64,000 bases of DNA from Paraburkholderia phytofirmans PsJN (GTDB lineage Bacteria; Pseudomonadota; Gammaproteobacteria; Burkholderiales; Burkholderiaceae): positions 2,418,001 to 2,482,000 of the forward strand of contig NC_010676.1 of the NCBI RefSeq assembly GCF_000020125.1, in the 5' to 3' direction. Both the position numbers and the translations under genes were made by a program. Below the pieces are notes generated by a model. That model was not told the origin of the DNA. It searched no databases and saw only the letters and a program-made list of their open reading frames with translations. Below, piece by piece: positions 8,288 to 17,116 of this stretch. Position 1 is the stretch's first letter. Each line of letters starts with the position of its first letter.

Positions 8288-9250
8288 ATGCGAGAAATCA
8301 ACCAGCAGCGTCTTCGGTATTTCCACGAAGTGCTGACCCACGGCACCATCCGCGGCGCCGCCGACCACCTCAATACGTCGCCGTCGGTCATCACGCGGCA
8401 AATCAAGCTGCTCGAAGACGAATTGGGTACGGTCCTGTTCGAACGCCAGGCGCGCGGAGTCAGGCCGACGGAGGCGGCGGCGCATCTGCTCGAGTTCTGG
8501 CAGGGCTACCGGTCGCAGCAGGAAAAGCTCGAGGACCAGTTGCACGCATTGCGGGGGCTTCAGAAAGGGCGTATCCAGTTGTCCATCAGCGAAGGTTTCG
8601 TCGATACGCTCGTCGACGACGTGCTGGCGCCGTTTTGCACGCGCTATCCGCACCTGGACATCAGCATGACGACGCAGGCCGTGGACGCGCTGCTGGACGA
8701 CGTAGCGGAAAGCCGCGCGCATATCGGGCTGGCGTACAACCCGCCGCCCCATCCGCGTATCGAATATCGAGCCAGCTCGCACCAGCCCGTGGTGTTGCTG
8801 CTAAGGAAAGACCATCCGCTCGTCAAACGGAAAGGGCCCGCTGGTGTCGACGATCTGCGCGCCTACCCGCTCGCGCTGATGCCCTCTACGTTCGGCATCG
8901 GCCATGTCGTTTCGATGCTGGAGTTGGCTGAGAATGTAGTGATCCGCCCTACGTTGACGACGAACTCGCTGAGCGCATTGAAGCGTTTCGTGACGGCGGA
9001 GAACTTCGTGACGCTCATTGGAGAGTTCGCCGCATATCGTGAGCTCGCCAGCGGCGAGTTGACCACGGTCCCGATTGCGCATCCGTTGTTCGAAGGCGCG
9101 CAGGCCCGCGTGCTGGTCAAAACCGGCCGGCCGCTTGCAGCAGGCCCGCTCGAACTGCTCAAATGGATCGAGGAACGCATGCCGATGTTCGCTGCGTCTA
9201 AAGCGAAGGGAAGCCCGCGGCGAAAGGCAGCCGGACGACGGAACGGTTGA
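8288..9250 (+). CDS. LysR family transcriptional regulator
   Basis: 320 residues, started by ATG with CCGGAG seven bases upstream. The N-terminal helix-turn-helix (about residues 5-65) includes [28 protein letters not shown]. It is followed by a substrate-binding domain from about residue 95. The tail is basic ([14 protein letters not shown]). It is divergent from the MFS / M81 / hydrolase operon across a strong inverted repeat and is the likely regulator of that operon, with an unknown inducer. Confidence 0.9.
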   Translation: MREINQQRLRYFHEVLTHGTIRGAADHLNTSPSVITRQIKLLEDELGTVLFERQARGVRPTEAAAHLLEFWQGYRSQQEKLEDQLHALRGLQKGRIQLSISEGFVDTLVDDVLAPFCTRYPHLDISMTTQAVDALLDDVAESRAHIGLAYNPPPHPRIEYRASSHQPVVLLLRKDHPLVKRKGPAGVDDLRAYPLALMPSTFGIGHVVSMLELAENVVIRPTLTTNSLSALKRFVTAENFVTLIGEFAAYRELASGELTTVPIAHPLFEGAQARVLVKTGRPLAAGPLELLKWIEERMPMFAASKAKGSPRRKAAGRRNG

Positions 9251-9299
9251 CGGCGCATGGCGTGCGCAAGTGGTTGACAATCGGCCTCGGAATGAACCA

Positions 9300-9336
9300 A
9301 CGGGCCGCAGCGATCTTGGATATCGCTGCGGCCCGT
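9300..9336. terminator. bidirectional terminator hairpin
   Basis: Perfect 15-bp arms (9300-9314 and 9322-9336) with a 7-base loop follow the LysR stop and precede the end of the converging second hydrolase gene. CTTT follows on the plus strand. Confidence 0.8.
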
Positions 9337-9413
9337 CTTTGTGGAGCATGCTTTTTTCCTTAGCAGCCTAAAGCTGCCGGCCGCGTGACGCGGCTCTGTA
9401 ATCCGCGCTTCGC

Positions 9414-10445
9414 CTAGAAACGTGCGACGTCGATCACTGCATCGGCGAATGCTTTCGGCGCTTCCTGCGGCAGGTTATGTCCGACACCGCCGCCGATATT
9501 CCGGTGCGCGTATTTACCGGTGAACTTCTTCGCGTACGCCGCCGGATCGGGATGCGGCGCGCCGTTCGCGTCGCCTTCCATTGTGATTGTCGGCACGGCA
9601 ATCGTCGGCGCCGCGGCCAGGCGCTTCTCCAGATCGTCGTACTGCGGCTCGCCCTTCACCAGCCCCAGACGCCAGCGATAGTTGTGAATCACCACCGCGA
9701 CATGATCCGGATTGCTGAACGATTGCGCCGAGCGCTCGAAAGTCGCATCGTCGAAATTCCATTTCGGCGAGGCCGTGTGCCAGATCAGCTTGTTGAACTC
9801 GTGACGATTCGCGTCGTAACCCGCCGCGCCGCGCTCCGTCGCGAAGTAGAACTGATACCACCAGGCCAGCTCCGCTTTCGGCGGCAGCGGCGTGCGGTTC
9901 GCTTCCTGACTGCCGATCAGGTAGCCGCTCACCGAGACCATCGCCTTGCATCGCTCCGGCCACAGCGCGGCGATGATATTCACCGTGCGTGCGCCCCAGT
10001 CGAAGCCGCCGAAAATCGCCTTGTCGATCTTCAGCGCATCCATCAACGCGATGATGTCGACCGCCACGACCGCCTGCTGTCCGTTGCGCGGCGTATCCGC
10101 GGACAGGAACCGCGTCGTGCCATAACCGCGCAGATACGGCACGATCACGCGATAGCCGGCTGCCGCCAGCAACGGCGTGACTTCGGCAAACGCATGGATA
10201 TCGTAGGGCCAGCCGTGCAGCAGGATCACGACCGGTCCGTTCTGCGGACCCGCTTCGGCATAGCCGATGTTGAGCGCGCCCGCGTTGATCTGCTTGAGGT
10301 TGTCGAACGAGGCGACGCTCGATCCCGTCTTCGTGCTATTGGACTGCGCGTTGGCAAGTCCGCTCAGTCCCAGTTCCATCAGGCTGAGGCCCGCAACCGT
10401 CGTCCCGAGCAGACGACGACGCCGCAAATTGATCTGGTCAGACAT
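9414..10445 (-). CDS. Tat-exported alpha/beta hydrolase, copy B
   Basis: 343 residues, the near twin of the gene at 4182-5213. It has the same RRRRLLGTT signal, HGWP, GGFDWG with Asp149 and GVGHNLP. Only five substitutions are seen: T40, A57, N59, an N in PKWNFDD and a G in HRNIGGG. Nucleotide similarity covers the coding frame and falls away at the start codon and just after the stop, and the ribosome site differs (GGAG with an 8-base spacer). It stands alone, converging on the LysR gene and followed upstream by an unrelated DUF4148 gene. It may be a second-dose copy or the partner in gene conversion. Confidence 0.88.
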   Translation of the reverse strand: MSDQINLRRRRLLGTTVAGLSLMELGLSGLANAQSNSTKTGSSVASFDNLKQINAGALNIGYAEAGPQNGPVVILLHGWPYDIHAFAEVTPLLAAAGYRVIVPYLRGYGTTRFLSADTPRNGQQAVVAVDIIALMDALKIDKAIFGGFDWGARTVNIIAALWPERCKAMVSVSGYLIGSQEANRTPLPPKAELAWWYQFYFATERGAAGYDANRHEFNKLIWHTASPKWNFDDATFERSAQSFSNPDHVAVVIHNYRWRLGLVKGEPQYDDLEKRLAAAPTIAVPTITMEGDANGAPHPDPAAYAKKFTGKYAHRNIGGGVGHNLPQEAPKAFADAVIDVARF

Positions 10446-10572
10446 AGCTAATTCTCCTTATGTGCGACAGCGCTGAATTGAACGTTGCGCCCGCGGGACG
10501 CCCCGAATGGTTGAATCAAAACGCTCGCGAGGCGTGGGCGATACATGCAGCCGCCCTCGAAGCGAACTTCAG

Positions 10573-10887
10573 TTACGGTTTGGCGTAAATCGCTCCAAGA
10601 CCGATTATTTCCGAGTCCGACGTATGCAAGCCCGATGCCGAGCGGCCGCCCGTCGCTGGACCATAAGACGACAACGCCAGGCCGTTCTGCGCACTCACGC
10701 GGGCCTCCGCGGCTTCGATATTCCTGGGATACTGCGTTTCATCGCCCGCAGGGTTGTAGCCGGCCTTCTCCAACTGCACGAGTTCTGCGCGGACCTGCGC
10801 CCGGGTGAGCGGCTGATTCGATTGCGCGAACGACAAAGCCGGGAGAGCAACGGCAGCAGCGACGATAAGCGATTGAATGACTTTCAT
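10573..10887 (-). CDS. DUF4148 domain-containing secreted small protein
   Basis: 104 residues from the ATG at 10887 with GAGGTGAAG upstream. A signal peptide (MKVIQSLIVAAAVALPALS, cleavage near FAQS) precedes the conserved LTRAQVRAELVQLEKAGYNP block and a YPRNIEAAEARV helix, the DUF4148 pattern common and multiplied in Burkholderia and Paraburkholderia. Predicted periplasmic, function unknown. A second member lies at 35574-35921. Confidence 0.88.
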   Translation of the reverse strand: MKVIQSLIVAAAVALPALSFAQSNQPLTRAQVRAELVQLEKAGYNPAGDETQYPRNIEAAEARVSAQNGLALSSYGPATGGRSASGLHTSDSEIIGLGAIYAKP

Positions 10888-11137
10888 GATCTTCACCTCG
10901 AGACAATGTCTTCCACGCAAACGCCCGTTTGTGTTCTGCGTTCGCGTTCTGATTAGCAAGGCCAGTTCGGCTGGCTTGGAAGCATTAGACCCCGTGGACG
11001 TATCTGGCTTATGTCGGCAATGCCGGTTGGTGAAACGTTATGTACCCTGCTACGGCGCAGATACATTGCGATACAAAGAACGTGGATCACGTCAAAGCGC
11101 TCGCCTTCCCGAGATCGCCGATCCGCATCGGGCCGGC

Positions 11138-11941
11138 TCAGCTCGCCTCTGAGTCCTCGTCCATGATGAGCAGAAAGAGCGTTGCCTGGGAGGAAATGTT
11201 CAGTTTCCTGTAGAGATTGCGCCGGTGAACCTTGGCCGTGGCAGGCGACACACCCAGCTCTCTCGCCATGTTCTTGGTCGAGTGACCGGCGAGAATCATC
11301 AGCGCGACTTCGATCTCGCGATGAGTCAGCGACGCATTGGATCGCTTGCGCAGTGCCTGTTCGAAGTGAAGGCGACGGTCGCCTCCCGCCGCCGAACTCG
11401 CCGGCGGCGGCAGTATGGCGGTCTGCGCCGAGAGCGCGTGGCACATCAGCGGAAGCAGCCATGCGCCGTAAAGACAGAGCGTGCCGACGTCGGCCGAACT
11501 GAAGCGCCGCTCACTGCCCAGCGACACCGACAGCGTTCCTCCCAAAGGCAGCGGCGCCAGTAACTGCACTTCGTCTTCGAGCACGTTCACCGAAAAATAG
11601 CGGCGAAAGTATTCGGTTTCGCGGAAATGATCGGGCGCGACTTCATCCAGACAATACACGCCTGGGCTGATCGCACCGAGGCTGAATTGATAGAACGGGT
11701 CCAGCAAATAGACGCTGTTCAGATAGCCCTTGAACAGGTCGTCGTGCGGTGTGCGCGTTTGTGTCTCCGCGATCAACTGAGGTTTTCCGTTCGGCCAAAA
11801 GATCATCGCCACCCAGTTGTCGAAGTGGACCACTTTGCGCAACAGATCGATCAGCGCATGCCAGAACTGTTTGTCGTCGAGTTTTTCGACCAGACGTCCG
11901 AGCCGCTGATGAAATGCAACGTCCGATACCTCAAGCGGCAT
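11138..11941 (-). CDS. LuxR family transcriptional regulator
   Basis: 267 residues from the ATG at 11941; an in-frame ATG at 11983 would add 14 residues but lacks a ribosome site. The C-terminal GerE-type helix-turn-helix reads LTHREIEVALMILAGHSTKN followed by MARELGVSPATAKVHRRNLY. The N-terminal about 180 residues form an uncharacterised sensory region without a clear acyl-homoserine-lactone signature. It is divergent from the P1 peptidase / PotF / dioxygenase-like run, and a palindrome lies in its own leader, suggesting autoregulation and control of that run. Confidence 0.85.
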   Translation of the reverse strand: MPLEVSDVAFHQRLGRLVEKLDDKQFWHALIDLLRKVVHFDNWVAMIFWPNGKPQLIAETQTRTPHDDLFKGYLNSVYLLDPFYQFSLGAISPGVYCLDEVAPDHFRETEYFRRYFSVNVLEDEVQLLAPLPLGGTLSVSLGSERRFSSADVGTLCLYGAWLLPLMCHALSAQTAILPPPASSAAGGDRRLHFEQALRKRSNASLTHREIEVALMILAGHSTKNMARELGVSPATAKVHRRNLYRKLNISSQATLFLLIMDEDSEAS

Positions 11942-11955
11942 GTCAGTGTCCCCCT

Positions 11956-11973
11956 CTACCCCTAAAAGGGTAG
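11956..11973. promoter_or_regulatory. candidate LuxR-type operator
   Basis: CTACCC and GGGTAG (11956-11961 and 11968-11973) flank CTAAAA. This resembles ACCC-N-GGGT sites bound by GerE-type regulators. It lies between the divergent LuxR and P1 peptidase genes. Confidence 0.5.
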
Positions 11974-12097
11974 GTCGCTCCATCGTTCTAGCCCTTCGGC
12001 CTGATTTTCACCCGTTTGCGCCGTCCCTACCATCTCAGTACCCCGCCGCATAGGCAGCGGCAAGGCTTGCCCGCAGCGGGCAACACAGGAGAAACGT

Positions 12098-13225
12098 ATG
12101 GGTATCAGAGACATCGGTGTTCGAGTCGGCCACGGCACGCCTGGTCCATTCAACAGCATCACCGACGTGCAGGGCGTCAGAGTCGGTCATCGTACCCTGG
12201 TCGAAAACCGGGCAGAAGTCTCGATTCGAACCGGCGTGACGATCATCGAGCCGTGCCCCGGCATCGCGCGGTTCGATCCGTGTTATGCGGGCGTCCATGT
12301 GCTCAACGGAAACGGCGATGCCACCGGCCTGGAGTGGATACGCGAAGCCGGCTTGCTGACCACGCCCATCGCGTACACCAACACGCACAGCGTCGGCGTG
12401 GTTCGCGATGCGCTGGTTGCCGCCGAACGGGCGACGCTCGGTGAAAGCCAGTACTGGTGTATGCCGGTCGTGCTGGAAACCTTCGACGGGGTGCTGAACG
12501 ATATCTGGGGGCAGCACGTCACCGCGTCGCATGTTCACGAGGCACTGGCCGCGGCCCGCAGCGGACCTGTCGAGGAAGGCTCGGTTGGCGGCGGCACCGG
12601 CATGATTTGCCACGAGTTCAAAGGCGGCATCGGCACCGCCTCGCGACGCCTCGCGACGAGGGACGGCGGCTGGACCGTGGGCGCGCTGGTCCAAGCCAAC
12701 TACGGCCGGCGCGACGCGTTGCGCGTGGCCGGCTATCCGGTTGGCGACGTGCTGCGCGATCTGCCTTCGCCATTCGACAAGCGTCAGACGGGCGTCCCCG
12801 GAATGGGATCGATCGTGGTGACGCTCGCGACCGACGCGCCGCTTCTTCCCCATCAGTGCGAGCAGGTCGCGCGACGTGCAAGCATTGGATTGGCTCGCGT
12901 GGGCGGCGGCACGGAATATTCGAGCGGCGACATTTTCATCGCGTTCTCGGTCGGCAATCACGGCATACCGCCGGCGGACTACGGCAAAGCGATCGAGCCG
13001 GTGATCAGCGTGCGCAGCGTCACTCACGATTTTATTTCTCCGCTATTCGTCGCGGCCGCGGATGCCGTCGAAGAAGCGATTCTCAACGCACTTGTCGCTG
13101 CTGAAGATACGAGCGGACAGCGCGTGCATGTCCCCGCGCTGAGCACGGCCCGTCTGCTGAAAGCACTGGAGCAGGTTGGCTGGCGCCGCCCAGCGGATCG
13201 AGCCGAACGCCCGTTCACAGACTGA
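12098..13225 (+). CDS. P1 family peptidase (DmpA-like L-aminopeptidase/D-esterase)
   Basis: 375 residues, ATG preceded by CAGGAGAAACGT. The MGIRDIGVRVGHGTPGPFNS start, the SVGGGTGM block (about residues 165-175) and GMGSIVV with Ser238 match the self-processing N-terminal nucleophile peptidases of family P1. In that family the chain is cut before the serine to give two subunits. DmpA-type enzymes release N-terminal L-residues or hydrolyse D-amides and beta-peptides. No signal peptide is visible, so it is predicted cytoplasmic. The PotF-like gene follows 48 bases later. Confidence 0.9.
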   Translation: MGIRDIGVRVGHGTPGPFNSITDVQGVRVGHRTLVENRAEVSIRTGVTIIEPCPGIARFDPCYAGVHVLNGNGDATGLEWIREAGLLTTPIAYTNTHSVGVVRDALVAAERATLGESQYWCMPVVLETFDGVLNDIWGQHVTASHVHEALAAARSGPVEEGSVGGGTGMICHEFKGGIGTASRRLATRDGGWTVGALVQANYGRRDALRVAGYPVGDVLRDLPSPFDKRQTGVPGMGSIVVTLATDAPLLPHQCEQVARRASIGLARVGGGTEYSSGDIFIAFSVGNHGIPPADYGKAIEPVISVRSVTHDFISPLFVAAADAVEEAILNALVAAEDTSGQRVHVPALSTARLLKALEQVGWRRPADRAERPFTD

Positions 13226-13273
13226 CTCTTCTCCTCCTCGCATGCGCTCATTCATTCAAACTGGAAGACCACT

Positions 13274-14383
13274 ATGACACCCCGCCATCTCATCAGCATA
13301 GCCATTGGAATCCTCGCAGCATCGGGGATGCTGGCGGCGACTACTCATCCTGCCAATGCCGAAGAACTGAATGTCTACAACTGGTCGGACAATATCGCCG
13401 AGGACACCGTGTCGGGCTTTCAGAAAGAAACCGGCATTCACACGCGATACGACGTGTATGACGGCGACGACACCTTGCAGGCAAAGTTGCTGAGCGGTTC
13501 CTCAGGCTATGATGTGGTGGTGCCGTCGTCCGCCTATGCCGCCAGGCAGATCGAAGCGGGGGTCTATCGCAAGCTCGACAAGAGCAAGATTCCAAATCTG
13601 GCCAATCTGGATCCGGTGCTCATGAAGATGCTGGCATCCGCCGATCCCGGCAATCAGTACACGGTGCCCTGGTCATGGGGAACGGACGGCATCGGCTACA
13701 ACGTCACGAAGGTCACGCAAATACTAGGCAAGGACGCGCCCTACGATAGCTGGGATCTGCTGTTCGATCCGCAATACGTGTCCAAACTGAAAACCTGCGG
13801 CGTTTCCGTGCTCGACTCTCCAGAAGATGCTTTCTCGGTCGGCTTGATCTACCTGCACAAGGATCCCAATAGCACTAACCCCGCCGACTATCAGGCCGTG
13901 TACAAGCTGTTCAAAACGATCCGATCGTACATCACCCAGTTCAATTCATCCGGCTACATCAACGACCTCGCCAATAACGATGTCTGCCTCGCGCTAGCAT
14001 GGTCCGGCGACGCCGGTATCGCAAAGCGGCGCGCAGAGGAGGCACACCGCGCCTATGAGATTCGCTACGTCATTCCCAAAGGCGACGGCGTGCTGTGGTT
14101 CGATCTGATGGGCGTGCCGAAAGATGCGCCTCATCCCGAAGCCGCAATGCAGTGGATCAACTACATTCTTCAACCGAAGGTCAGCGCGGCGATCACCAAT
14201 CAGGTTTACTACCCGAACGCCAATGCCGCCGCGCGTGCTTATGTGAAACCGGCCATCCTCGATAATGAAGCGGTCTATCCTCGCGGCGAGAAGATGAAAT
14301 CGCTCACGCTGTCACTGCCTTTGCCGGCCGAAATCCTTCGCCTTCAAAACAGGCTGTGGACGCAACTCAAAGCTGGGCGGTAA
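13274..14383 (+). CDS. polyamine ABC transporter substrate-binding protein (PotF-like)
   Basis: 369 residues with a signal peptide (first about 29 residues, cleaved near ANAEE). LNVYNWSDNIAEDTVSGFQKE and VPWSWGTDGIGYN are the standard PotD/PotF motifs, and the aromatic and acidic residues of the polyamine pocket (WSD, DGDD, WSGDAG) are present. Putrescine or spermidine is the likely class of ligand. No permease or ATPase gene is adjacent, so it must either use a distant transporter or act as a scavenger of peptidase products. Confidence 0.88.
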   Translation: MTPRHLISIAIGILAASGMLAATTHPANAEELNVYNWSDNIAEDTVSGFQKETGIHTRYDVYDGDDTLQAKLLSGSSGYDVVVPSSAYAARQIEAGVYRKLDKSKIPNLANLDPVLMKMLASADPGNQYTVPWSWGTDGIGYNVTKVTQILGKDAPYDSWDLLFDPQYVSKLKTCGVSVLDSPEDAFSVGLIYLHKDPNSTNPADYQAVYKLFKTIRSYITQFNSSGYINDLANNDVCLALAWSGDAGIAKRRAEEAHRAYEIRYVIPKGDGVLWFDLMGVPKDAPHPEAAMQWINYILQPKVSAAITNQVYYPNANAAARAYVKPAILDNEAVYPRGEKMKSLTLSLPLPAEILRLQNRLWTQLKAGR

Positions 14384-14389
14384 CTTACA

Positions 14390-15142
14390 ATGCTGTGGAT
14401 GAGCCCTTCTTCTACAGCATCGATGCGAGACGTACTGACTTCCTATTTCTGGAGTGGCGATGCCATTCGGAGTCGGAGCGTGAGTGACATCGTGCTGTCG
14501 GGCACGCTCGACGTGCCTGCGCCTCCTGCTCGCGTGCTTGCGGATTGGGACAGGGAGACGTCGTCGCGCATGGTCCTCGAACCTGGCGACGTCGAGGTCA
14601 TGCCGTTGGCGCGAACGCAGGTACGCTGGCCGGACTACCCGCACTGCGTGCGGGCAATGTCCGAGTGGACGGGCACGCTCGGACTGCCAGACGTGCTTGC
14701 CGCCAGCGACCTTGCGCTGATGGCCTGCCGCGGCGCGAGGTATCACCATGACGGCGCGCAATATGGCGGTGCGGCCTTCTGCAATCTGTTCCTCAGCGAA
14801 GACAAGGGGCTGGATGTTCATTTCCCCGGCACAGGTCATCGCATTCCTTTGACTCGCGGAACGGCGCTGATATTCGACACTGGCCAGCCTCATGGTGTTA
14901 TCCGGCGCGGCAGCAGTGGTTTCAATACAGCCGACTTCGCGCCGGATCAGGATTGCACGCAAATATTCCTGACGTGGGAGCTTCCCATCGAAGACCTTCA
15001 TGTTGCGCGTGCGCTTAACGTTGTCTTCGACATCGGCATAGCCACTTCGAGCCCGTTGCAAACGGATGAAGAGCAAGTCTGCGTGAATGGGGAACCGGCT
15101 ATCGTGTGCACGGAATCTGGCCGTTGGTGCAAGGTTGAATGA
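14390..15142 (+). CDS. uncharacterised protein with a 2OG-Fe(II)-dioxygenase-like core
   Basis: 250 residues beginning six bases after the PotF stop, so it is probably cotranscribed. I do not recognise a named family. Residues about 110-175 read YHHDGAQYGGAAF, later VHFPGTGHRIPLTRG, then FDTGQPHGVIRR. An H-x-D followed about 50 residues later by a histidine and arginine is the facial triad layout of Fe(II)/2-oxoglutarate oxygenases. This is inference from spacing only. Internal ATGs at codons 4 and 12 are alternative starts, since the ribosome site is weak. Confidence 0.6.
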   Translation: MLWMSPSSTASMRDVLTSYFWSGDAIRSRSVSDIVLSGTLDVPAPPARVLADWDRETSSRMVLEPGDVEVMPLARTQVRWPDYPHCVRAMSEWTGTLGLPDVLAASDLALMACRGARYHHDGAQYGGAAFCNLFLSEDKGLDVHFPGTGHRIPLTRGTALIFDTGQPHGVIRRGSSGFNTADFAPDQDCTQIFLTWELPIEDLHVARALNVVFDIGIATSSPLQTDEEQVCVNGEPAIVCTESGRWCKVE

Positions 15143-15319
15143 TCGTTGGGTTTGCAGCGAGTTGTCGCGGTAAGCTTTGCCTCGCGCACGCAACGTGCCT
15201 CAAGATTGCCACACGCCCGCGAGCAAGCTGACCTACGTCGCTCGCACGACCTGACGAGACATTCAACCATCGCGTTCGAATCAACGGCCATTCTCCCGCC
15301 ATCGAGTTAGCGTGTCTCG

Positions 15320-16798
15320 CTATGCGGCAATACCTTGCGTGACGGGTGCCGCGCAAACCGCCTCGCGCTCTTGTACGTCGGATGCAATGGTCGTGATTGG
15401 CGTAGCCATCTTCGCCAGCGGTAGGCGCACCACGAAATTCGAGCCGCAGCCCAGTCCCCCGGAAAACGCCTCAACGGTGCCACCATGGCTCGCGACGATA
15501 TCGCGTACCACCGCCAACCCGAGTCCATGCCCACTCGTGCCCAATGCGCGACCCACAAGCCCGCGCGCGTAGGGCTTGAAGATGGTCGCAAGCTCGCCCG
15601 GCGCGATGCCGATGCCTTCGTCGCTCACGCTGATATAGCAGTAACGCCCGGCGCGTGACGCCGTTACCTTGATCGCGTCCGCAGCAGCCGAATATTTGAG
15701 CGCGTTGACCAGAAGATTGACGAACACCTGGGTCAGCTTGCCGAAGTCGCCGTGCACCGGCAACGGCGCGTCGCTTACCGTCAGTTGAATCGGCGCGTGA
15801 TCTGGCGCGCCCGCTTCGGCTACCTGCACACAATGCGCGAGCAGATCGCCAATATCGACCGATGCGGGGTTTTCAACCGTTCTCTCGCGCGACACACATG
15901 CCGGCGCGTCCGGCGCCGTATGAGCGGAACCAGCGAAACCGTCGAACCCGGCATCGTCCGGCGCCATCAATTGCTGGGCCAATTGGCCGAGCAGGTTTGC
16001 CTGCCGCGAGAGCAGAAGCGCATAGCGCGTCAACTGTTCATCATTGCCGTACTGCGTGTTCAACAAACGCGCAAGCAGGCCGAGCGGCGTGATTGCATTG
16101 CGGATTTCGTGGCCTATTGTTGCACCGATCGAGGCTTGTTTCGTTTCATCGCTACGCTCGGCAATAGCGGCGACGTTCTCCGAACGTTGCACACTCTGCC
16201 CGCTAACGTGCCCGCGCGAATGCCCGGAAGTCTCGACGCGCGGCGCTTCGATCTTCGCATCGTGCAGGCGCTCGATGTCCCGCGCTTGCGCAGTGCGAAG
16301 CTTCTGCACGCAGTACGTGCACAAACCGATGATCGGCCGCGCAGCAAGCTTTTCCTTCAGCGAGGCCTCGTAGTCGAGCAGCGCAACCCAGTCGGTGGTT
16401 TCGTTGCAAACGGCATCGCCGGCCACTCGCAATCCTTCGAAGCCTCGCCCCAGCGCTTCGTTGATCGCCGTCGACCACAAGCCCACGGTGGCGCCACCGT
16501 TGAAGCCCGTTTTGGGCGAGGCGTAAATCTGCGCGCCGTCGAGAATCTGCAATTGGCCTGCATCGATATATTCCGCGAGTGCGGGCGCGGTTCGCGTGAG
16601 CATATAGCGGGCTTTGTCGGGTCCCAGCAGCGCGGGCGCGACCCACACGGCCGCTTCGCGATTGGCGAGTCCGGCATGCAGAAAGTCCGCGGTGACGCTG
16701 AGCAATTCGCTACGCGATTCGTAGAAGTGACACAGATGAGAGCCCCAGGAGAGGGCGCCAAGCGCTGGAAAACCGCTGTTACGAGGTCCGGTGGTCAT
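15320..16798 (-). CDS. MEDS-domain sensor histidine kinase
   Basis: 492 residues from the ATG at 16798. The N-terminal about 190 residues match the MEDS (DcmR-like) sensory domain: HLCHFYESRSELLSV, then GDAVCNETTDW and a CTYC pair. A linker leads to a histidine kinase core with the H-box GHEIRNAITPLG, N-box NLLVNALKYS, DEGIGIAP and GHGLGLAV. No membrane segment is visible, so it should be cytoplasmic. No response regulator gene is adjacent. MEDS domains are associated with sensing small carbon or hydrocarbon-type signals; the ligand here is unknown. Confidence 0.88.
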   Translation of the reverse strand: MTTGPRNSGFPALGALSWGSHLCHFYESRSELLSVTADFLHAGLANREAAVWVAPALLGPDKARYMLTRTAPALAEYIDAGQLQILDGAQIYASPKTGFNGGATVGLWSTAINEALGRGFEGLRVAGDAVCNETTDWVALLDYEASLKEKLAARPIIGLCTYCVQKLRTAQARDIERLHDAKIEAPRVETSGHSRGHVSGQSVQRSENVAAIAERSDETKQASIGATIGHEIRNAITPLGLLARLLNTQYGNDEQLTRYALLLSRQANLLGQLAQQLMAPDDAGFDGFAGSAHTAPDAPACVSRERTVENPASVDIGDLLAHCVQVAEAGAPDHAPIQLTVSDAPLPVHGDFGKLTQVFVNLLVNALKYSAAADAIKVTASRAGRYCYISVSDEGIGIAPGELATIFKPYARGLVGRALGTSGHGLGLAVVRDIVASHGGTVEAFSGGLGCGSNFVVRLPLAKMATPITTIASDVQEREAVCAAPVTQGIAA

Positions 16799-17116
16799 CG
16801 TTTCCCTGAAAGTGCGTGGGTCAAGAACCACAGTCGCGCCAGGGTTTAACGATGTCCCGCGCGCTCGAATATAAATGTCACGGCACCTGCCGCGTCGATC
16901 CGCCGATCCTGTTGAAGGACTGGAAGCGGATCCACCGCATTGGTGCTCGATATTTGGGATTCAGCCAGGATTTAAAAGTACGCGAGGGTCGGTTTTGACA
17001 GAATAGATACTTTCCCCAGGCATGTTTTTTGGCACGAATGAGTGCTTGGTCACATGCCTGTCAATCGCGTTTGGTATATGACTTCAACACGGCGACTTCG
17101 AGACGGGTAAATGCGC
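16799..17116. other. intergenic region with a structured element
   Basis: About 320 bases between the leftward kinase gene and the end of the leftward methyltransferase gene. No supported gene. It contains a nested inverted repeat at 17017-17060. Confidence 0.6.
17017..17060. repeat. nested inverted repeat
   Basis: Outer 9-bp perfect arms CAGGCATGT (17017-17025) and ACATGCCTG (17052-17060) enclose inner GCAC / GTGC arms around a 6-base loop. It lies just downstream of the methyltransferase stop and could be a terminator, cruciform or binding site. Confidence 0.5.
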
